A DNA stretch of 6,922 bases from Sphingobacterium sp. (GTDB lineage Bacteria > Bacteroidota > Bacteroidia > SpSt-205), in the NCBI GenBank assembly GCA_028276345.1, contig JAPYWM010000068.1:1-6922 (forward strand), written 5' to 3'. The notes beneath the pieces were generated by a model that was not told where the DNA came from, did no database searches, and saw only the letters and a list, made by a program, of their open reading frames with translations. The translations under genes and the position numbers were made by a program. Numbering within the stretch: the first letter of the stretch is position 1; every line of letters begins with the position of its first letter. Of the stretch, positions 5,827 to 6,922 are shown one piece after another.

Positions 5827-6922
5827 ATGAGAAGTGGTTACTCTGGCCTTAGAAAGTTGCTTTCTTCTCAGGTGCTCTGGTACTTGGTTGGATGCCTTGT
5901 ACTTTCTTTTGAGCTAAGAGCCCAGGGCAGCGCTGCTATCAAGACTGCGAACTTCCCTTCTGGCACGATTCGGGCCTATTATCGGGGCAAGTACCTGGAT
6001 GTGGTCAAAGCCTTTGAGAACAAAGAAAAAGAGGGCGTTCCGCTCTCACCGGAGGCCAAACTCTATGCCGCAAGTAGCTTTTACGCCCTCCAAGATAAAG
6101 CCAAAGCGTATGCGCTCTATCGGGAAGCCTTCGCCGAATGCAATCCTGACCAGACAGATGTGCGCTTCGTCGCTGAGTTTGGCCTCCTCTGCCTATATGC
6201 GGAGGACCTGAGGACGGCCCAGCGCTACTTAGAAAACGCCCTGAGCCGCCTTCAGGATGCCGACTCCATCATCTATCTTTCCACAGCGCTTGATTGGACT
6301 AAGCAAATGCTCGGCTACAAAGAACCTCCCCCAACAGACTATGTCTGGAAAGTCTACAACTTCTCCCGGCTCAATTCCCCCGAGATGGACTATTGTGTCT
6401 TCCGCCATGGCGATGCGCTGTACTTTATCAGCCGGCGGGACCCTAATCGTGGCCTGGCCCCGGAAGACCTCCTGCCTTACGAAGCCCTGTATGTCTCCCC
6501 CCTGAAAGACACCAGCCTCCTTCGCATGGGCTTTTTTGGAAAGTTTCACGAGGGGGTTGCTGGCTTTTTGGGCAAAGACACCATGGTCGTCTATCGCTCT
6601 GCCCGCCGTCGGGGTGATTTTTACATCTCCACGCTAAGTGGATCGCTTTGGTCAGAGCCCGTCCTGTGGAAGGTCTTCCCCAATAGCCGCAAGGGCAGCG
6701 AAGACGCCATTTGCGAAGATCCTAAGACGGGTGAACTTATCTTTTCCTCTGACCGCAAAGGCACCCAGGGCGGCAAAGACCTTTGGCGTACCCGCCGCCT
6801 CCCCGATGGCCGCTTCAGTAAACCCGAACCCATCACTGAACTGAACAGCCCTTACGATGAGGATGCCCCTATCATCCTGGGCGATACCCTCTACTTTGCC
6901 AGCAACCGCCCCCAAAGCCTCG
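5827..6922 (+). CDS. Exported TPR and PD40-type beta-propeller protein (3' end cut by window)
   Basis: The frame is open for 365 codons and leaves the window without a stop. The N-terminus has Arg9-Lys10, a hydrophobic stretch at 16-28 and a likely cleavage after Ala-Gln (32-33), a Sec signal peptide. LVGC at 20-23 also fits a lipobox, but the hydrophobic stretch continues past the Cys, so simple secretion looks slightly better. Residues about 46-146 are paired helices in TPR style. Residues about 175-365 are a beta-propeller: LYFISRRDP, a partial blade at about 250-280, then GSEDA...LIFSSDRKGTQGGKDLW (290-320) and NSPYDEDAPIILGDTLYFASNRP (split at 340-362), typical PD40 wording. This order resembles the N-terminal half of PorE-like and other OmpA-linked proteins of Bacteroidota, which continue into carboxypeptidase-like and OmpA domains; that part would lie outside the window. 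The start could instead be ATG at 5797, but the promoter-like box overlaps that stretch and the signal peptide fits 5827. Confidence 0.88.
   Translation, partial: MRSGYSGLRKLLSSQVLWYLVGCLVLSFELRAQGSAAIKTANFPSGTIRAYYRGKYLDVVKAFENKEKEGVPLSPEAKLYAASSFYALQDKAKAYALYREAFAECNPDQTDVRFVAEFGLLCLYAEDLRTAQRYLENALSRLQDADSIIYLSTALDWTKQMLGYKEPPPTDYVWKVYNFSRLNSPEMDYCVFRHGDALYFISRRDPNRGLAPEDLLPYEALYVSPLKDTSLLRMGFFGKFHEGVAGFLGKDTMVVYRSARRRGDFYISTLSGSLWSEPVLWKVFPNSRKGSEDAICEDPKTGELIFSSDRKGTQGGKDLWRTRRLPDGRFSKPEPITELNSPYDEDAPIILGDTLYFASNRPQSL

Noticed and set aside
6229..6549. Minus-strand frame of 106 codons opposite the TPR-propeller gene
   Set aside because: It looks fairly protein-like, but the plus frame contains continuous TPR and PD40 motifs across the same bases, so this is antisense shadow.
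6652..6915. Minus-strand frame of 87 codons opposite the propeller blades
   Set aside because: Its Ala/Gly-rich sequence is the complement of the PD40 blades, which are clearly coding on the plus strand.

Overview
The window looks like chromosomal DNA from a member of the Bacteroidota or a close relative. The signs are a TonB-dependent receptor with the Bacteroidota-type plug signature around a Cys-Cys-Asn-Leu-Ser-Glu motif, signal peptides that appear to end at Ala-Gln, a TPR plus PD40-type beta-propeller protein, and one exact match to the Bacteroidota -7 promoter consensus TAnnTTTG. The DNA is moderately GC-rich. Genus cannot be inferred. No rRNA, tRNA, insertion sequence, CRISPR array, phage gene or convincing terminator was seen.

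Layout: positions 1-5749 hold three minus-strand genes in one block, transcribed in the order TonB-dependent receptor (5749-3536), then signal peptide peptidase SppA (3539-1770), then a large protein of unknown function (1726 to beyond position 1). Receptor and sppA overlap by 4 bases (GTGA), and only 43 bases separate sppA from the third gene, so a single operon is likely. A 77-base divergent gap follows. From 5827 a plus-strand gene encodes an exported TPR plus beta-propeller protein that runs off the right edge.

The unknown gene has no stop codon inside the window. It is nevertheless open over 575 codons and reads well as protein: about seven degenerate copies of a 43-residue helical module with a period near 55 residues, a Pro/Ala/Thr-rich linker, and the start of a beta-rich domain that resembles a propeller. 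A run of eight Cs lies inside the linker; gain or loss of one C would end translation within a few codons and release the helical part alone.

The block joins an outer-membrane import receptor, an inner-membrane protease that clears signal peptides, and a modular protein with no visible signal peptide. The gene order suggests co-expression, but nothing here proves a shared function. The gene to the right is exported and probably periplasmic or tethered to the envelope, so the whole window has a cell-envelope theme.
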